A stretch of 64,000 nt of DNA from CAYWEM01 sp964457225. GTDB taxonomy: Bacteria > Acidobacteriota > Aminicenantia > UBA2199. The translations under genes were made by a program, and so were the position numbers. Shown here in pieces: positions 61,474 through 64,000 of this stretch (the stretch's first letter is position 1; each line of letters begins with the position of its first letter). The stretch spans positions 186,001 through 250,000 of the forward strand of contig CAYWEM010000001.1 of assembly GCA_964457225.1 (NCBI GenBank), given 5' to 3'. The notes beneath the pieces are model-generated. The model saw nothing but the letters and a program-made list of their open reading frames with translations, did not search any database and was not told the DNA's origin.

Positions 61474-62603
61474 GAAAGCAAAAATCTAAAGTATCAACTG
61501 TTTTACTGGCCCTGGTCCTGATTGCCGGGACTTCGCTTTTTTCCGGCCGGGTCCAGGCGGCAAGCCTGTCTGAAGTAATCCAGGGCAGACTGCTGCCGCC
61601 CCAGCAGGAAGTACACAATCACCTGCACAACTGCGCCGAGAAGCTGGACCGCCTGCTGGACGCCAGCCTGAAAGGAAACATTCCCCAGGATCAATACCAC
61701 GCCCTGCTGCGCGCCGCCATAGGTGACGTTGAATCGGCCCGGGCCGCCAACAAGCTCGGCCTGGACCGCTGTAATCGACTGCTCAACGAAGACCTGAACT
61801 CAGTCACGCCGGGATTGTCAGCCGCCCAGCGGGAACAGATCTGGAAAAGAATTGAACAGATGTTACTGGCCCCCCAGCAGGAAACGCACAATCATCTTTA
61901 CAACCTCGCCGATAAACTGGGCCGCCTGCTGGACGCCGCTCTGAAGGGCAATATCCCCCGCGACCAGTACCTGGCCCTTTTGCGGGCGTCGATAGAAGAC
62001 GTCAAATCGGCCCGGGCGGTCAACAGGAGAGGCCTGGAAAACAGCGAGGCCCTGCTGGCTGAAAAAATCACCAAAGACGATTCCCCGGCCCTGGACGCTC
62101 CGAGCCGCCAGGCCCTGGAAAGCCTGAGGCCGCAATTGCAGACAACCGCCAACCTGCTGGCCCAGACCCGGGGAAAAACAGGGCAAATCCTGGCCGCCAC
62201 CCAGGGCGGCACTGTTCAGCACGGCACGCTGGCCGACCTGATCCGCTCGGCGGTAGCCGACCTGGACCGGGCCCGGGCCGCCAATGACCAGGGATTGAGG
62301 CAAACCAACAGCCTGCTGACCGGCGAACGGGTCGGTATAAGCGGAAACCGCGGCGGCACCAGGCTGGAATCAGGCCTGGCCGGGGTTGTCCAGGAAAGGG
62401 TGCATGCCCCCCAGCAGGTGAGCGCCAATCACCTCAACAACCTGCGCGAAAAACTGGAGAGCCTGCTGCACGGAACACTCAAGAAAAACATGAACGCCGG
62501 GCAGTTGAATGCCCTGGCCCGGGCCGCCGCCGCCGACCTGGACAGCGCCGTTTCGGCCCATGATTCGGCCCGGCAGATCCTGGAAAATCTCATCGGCGGA
62601 TAA
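61470..62603 (+). CDS. secreted protein of four ~90-residue helical repeats, unknown family
   Basis: 377 residues. Signal peptide (VLLALVLIAGTSLFSGRVQA). The mature part consists of four repeats of about 87-94 residues: 33-105, 124-196, about 213-283 and 303-374. Repeats 1, 2 and 4 share PQQ-x3-NHL-x-N-x3-KL-x2-LL, then a KxN-x4-Q-x2-AL-x-RA-x3-D stretch; repeat 3 keeps only the second half (RSAVADLDRARAAN). All helical, with alternating Leu. I know no named domain for it. ATG overlaps the BNR stop (ATGA), so it probably works with that protein, perhaps as a cell-envelope binding partner (inference). Confidence 0.85.
   Translation: MRKQKSKVSTVLLALVLIAGTSLFSGRVQAASLSEVIQGRLLPPQQEVHNHLHNCAEKLDRLLDASLKGNIPQDQYHALLRAAIGDVESARAANKLGLDRCNRLLNEDLNSVTPGLSAAQREQIWKRIEQMLLAPQQETHNHLYNLADKLGRLLDAALKGNIPRDQYLALLRASIEDVKSARAVNRRGLENSEALLAEKITKDDSPALDAPSRQALESLRPQLQTTANLLAQTRGKTGQILAATQGGTVQHGTLADLIRSAVADLDRARAANDQGLRQTNSLLTGERVGISGNRGGTRLESGLAGVVQERVHAPQQVSANHLNNLREKLESLLHGTLKKNMNAGQLNALARAAAADLDSAVSAHDSARQILENLIGG
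61566..62591 (+). repeat. four diverged tandem repeats within the coding region
   Basis: Protein-level repeats with period 91 residues between copies 1 and 2 (PQQ at 44-46 and 135-137), 87 between 2 and 3 (LL at 195-196 and 282-283) and about 90 to copy 4 (PQQ at 314-316). Copies 1 and 2 are clearly related also in DNA; copy 3 is the most diverged. Confidence 0.85.
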
Positions 62604-62610
62604 CTTGTTT

Positions 62611-63354
62611 TCAGCCCAGAACCAGACGCCAGGCCAGGGGCAGGGTCACCGGTAAAAGGCGCAGCCAGGTGCCGCGCTGCCGGAAGTCCTCGGCCAGCAG
62701 AAGCAGGCGCGGAGCCAGGTAGAACATGGCAAAGGGCACAGTGCACAGCAAAACCAGCAGCAGGCCCAGCAGCAGGTTCTTGCGGCCGGCCCCGGCCAGG
62801 TCGGCCACGAAAACCGCCTCCCACCAGACAAAGACCAGTATCGTTGACAAGTACAGGCAGGCATCGGCCAGGAACTCGCGGCGCCGCAAGCGCGCCGGGT
62901 CGACCGCCACCGGGCGTCGGGTCGGCACCAGTGCGGCCACGCAGAAAAAAGTCGGCAGCCAGCCCAGGCCAAGCCAAACAGGCAATTCCAGGGCCGGCGG
63001 CGGGGCCAGCACTTCCAGGGCCAGCGACAGGCAGGCCATGAACAGGCCCAGGTGCATGACCGCCAGGACCAGGAAAAACAGTATGGCTCCCCCGCCCCAG
63101 TCCGGGGTCAGCATCAGCCGGGCCTGGAGGGGACGGCGCTTCAGCCATGATCCGACTATCTGTGCTGTAAAGGCCGCCAGCATCAGCAGGGCGAACACCG
63201 GGTGCAGGCCGCGGCTGTCACTGACCAGCCGGTAAAGCGGGGGCACCAGCAGCAGGTTGGCCAGCAGGACGGCGGTATCAAACACCAGGGGGCGCAGGGT
63301 TCCCGGAGGCCTGGAGCCGAGCGTTAAAAAAAACCGGGTTTTCTTTTCGTTCAT
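62611..63354 (-). CDS. polytopic membrane protein of unknown function
   Basis: 247 residues with about six hydrophobic helices (LVFDTAVLLANLLLVPPLY, VFALLMLAAFTAQIVGSWL, AILFFLVLAVMHLGLFMACL, LADACLYLSTILVFVWWEAVF, LLLGLLLVLLCTVPFAMFYL, LLPVTLPLAWRLVLG). Basic loops face the cytoplasm by the positive-inside rule. No family recognised. Convergent with the repeat protein after 7 nt; upstream lies the partial M24 gene, on the same strand. Confidence 0.72.
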   Translation of the reverse strand: MNEKKTRFFLTLGSRPPGTLRPLVFDTAVLLANLLLVPPLYRLVSDSRGLHPVFALLMLAAFTAQIVGSWLKRRPLQARLMLTPDWGGGAILFFLVLAVMHLGLFMACLSLALEVLAPPPALELPVWLGLGWLPTFFCVAALVPTRRPVAVDPARLRRREFLADACLYLSTILVFVWWEAVFVADLAGAGRKNLLLGLLLVLLCTVPFAMFYLAPRLLLLAEDFRQRGTWLRLLPVTLPLAWRLVLG

Positions 63355-63459
63355 GGCTTTTGCGGCCTGTTATGACAAACTGTGCTTAGTACCGGATTCC
63401 CGCGGGTCATCCAGGAATTCCCTGAGCCGGAATTTCAAAAGGAAAAATATCACTCTTCT

Positions 63460-64000
63460 TCACTTCACCAGGTGGAAGGCGGTCTGGCGCCCAGAAATGT
63501 AGCGGTTACCGGAGGAGCTGACCCAGACATCCTGTTCCAGTCCGAAACGCAGCTTTCCGGCCCAGCCGGGAACAGTCCAGGTCAGGTTCAGTTCCAGGGC
63601 GTAGCAGGTATTGTCGTATACCGGCCAGTCACCGTGACCGGGATGCGGCCCCTGGTCGTCCCACATGCCGATGGTCGGTCCGGCTCCGTGTCCGTGCAGA
63701 CCAAGCGGATGAGAATAAAGGAAGGCTCCCGGCAAATCTTCCCGTTCGGCCCGGTCTAACGAGGCGGCCAGCACCTCGTTGCCGCTGCGGCCGATGAGCA
63801 ATTCCTCCATGACCAGGTCCTGGAAGCGGTTGGCCGCGGCCAACCCGGCCAGCAGTTCGACCGGGGGCTCGGTTTCACCGGGCGCGAGTACGTAGCCCAG
63901 TTCCTGGACGTCACTGCACAGTCCCAGGTATTCAATTCCCACGTCGCAATGCAGAAAATCTCCGAACTGGATAACACCTTCATTGGCCACGGCTTCGTCC
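63460..64000 (-). CDS. M24 family (Xaa-Pro aminopeptidase-like) metallopeptidase, 5' part outside window
   Basis: The open frame enters from the right edge (DEAVANEG...) and ends at 63460, giving about 179 C-terminal residues. GDFLHCDVGIEYLGLCSDVQELGYV matches the M24 metal-binding strand pair, where the two Asp of GDxxHxDxG/SDxQ bind metal; YSHPLGLHGHGAGPTIGMWDDQ holds the His ligand, and CYALELNLTWTVP the Glu. Typical aminopeptidase P has Glu again near the end; here FGLEQDVWV fits. A peptidase partner for the other secreted peptidases is likely. The N-terminus and any signal peptide are not visible. Confidence 0.8.
   Translation of the reverse strand, partial: DEAVANEGVIQFGDFLHCDVGIEYLGLCSDVQELGYVLAPGETEPPVELLAGLAAANRFQDLVMEELLIGRSGNEVLAASLDRAEREDLPGAFLYSHPLGLHGHGAGPTIGMWDDQGPHPGHGDWPVYDNTCYALELNLTWTVPGWAGKLRFGLEQDVWVSSSGNRYISGRQTAFHLVK

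Noticed and set aside
1..64000. CRISPR array, prophage or biosynthetic cluster
   Set aside because: No direct repeats with spacers, no phage structural genes and no synthase genes were found on reading both strands.

Overview
The window reads as a chromosomal segment of a GC-rich Gram-negative bacterium. Evidence for the cell type: a FadL-like outer-membrane protein, several lipobox lipoproteins, the MEP isoprenoid pathway (dxs, ispA), ZapA-type division genes and clear sigma70-type promoters (TTGACA/T, 17-18 bp, TANNNT). The load of secreted peptidases (two S9 families, M3, M24), a giant BNR/sortilin-like protein, propeller-GGDEF and CheB-CheR-PAS sensors suggests a proteolytic heterotroph. 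I would guess an Acidobacteriota/Aminicenantes-like lineage, but that placement is inference from gene content only. There are no rRNA genes, CRISPR arrays, prophages or large islands.

Layout. 1-2.4 kb: the 5' part of a GAF/PP2C (SpoIIE-type) phosphatase that runs off the left edge, with a REP-associated Y1 transposase cassette (26-bp inverted ends) starting 2 bp from its ATG. 2.4-10.4 kb, plus strand: an unknown protein, a dCTP-deaminase-family protein whose catalytic Glu is Ser, glycerate 2-kinase, an S9 peptidase, a TIG-domain secreted protein, an SPL-like radical SAM protein and an AbiEii-type nucleotidyltransferase toxin with a small partner.

10.5-28 kb, minus strand: about 17.4 kb of tightly packed housekeeping genes in the order hup, tRNA-Val, thrS, infC, rpmI, rplT, pheS, pheT, zapB-like, zapA, rny, ymdB, xseA, xseB, ispA, dxs, unknown, polA, glutaredoxin, FTR-rubredoxin. 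No gap exceeds 31 bp. A strong promoter precedes hup and an internal, apparently leaderless promoter precedes the last four genes. Two synthetases are domain-reduced: PheT lacks the B2 OB-fold domain and ThrS lacks half of TGS.

28-48 kb: YitT, DUF2891 and DUF3307 proteins, a prolyl oligopeptidase, a propeller-GGDEF sensor, an AbgT transporter with two glycosyltransferases, a protein with a degenerate GGDEF domain, a lipoprotein, and a PAS histidine kinase translationally coupled to a CheB-CheR-PAS protein.

48-64 kb: a small secreted basic protein, an SLC13/TrkA-C permease, an Rrf2 regulator with its own operator next to cysK, a beta-helix protein, an outer-membrane protein, an M3 peptidase, a monocistronic membrane-anchored protein with clear promoter and terminator, a BNR protein coupled to a secreted protein of four ~90-residue repeats, a membrane protein and a partial M24 peptidase.

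The most unusual points are the dCTP deaminase homologue without its catalytic Glu, a recurring leaderless arrangement (-10 box 6-7 nt before ATG), the tRNA embedded between hup and an SD-less thrS, the domain-reduced PheT/ThrS, the HUH-defective transposase, and the new-looking repeat protein.
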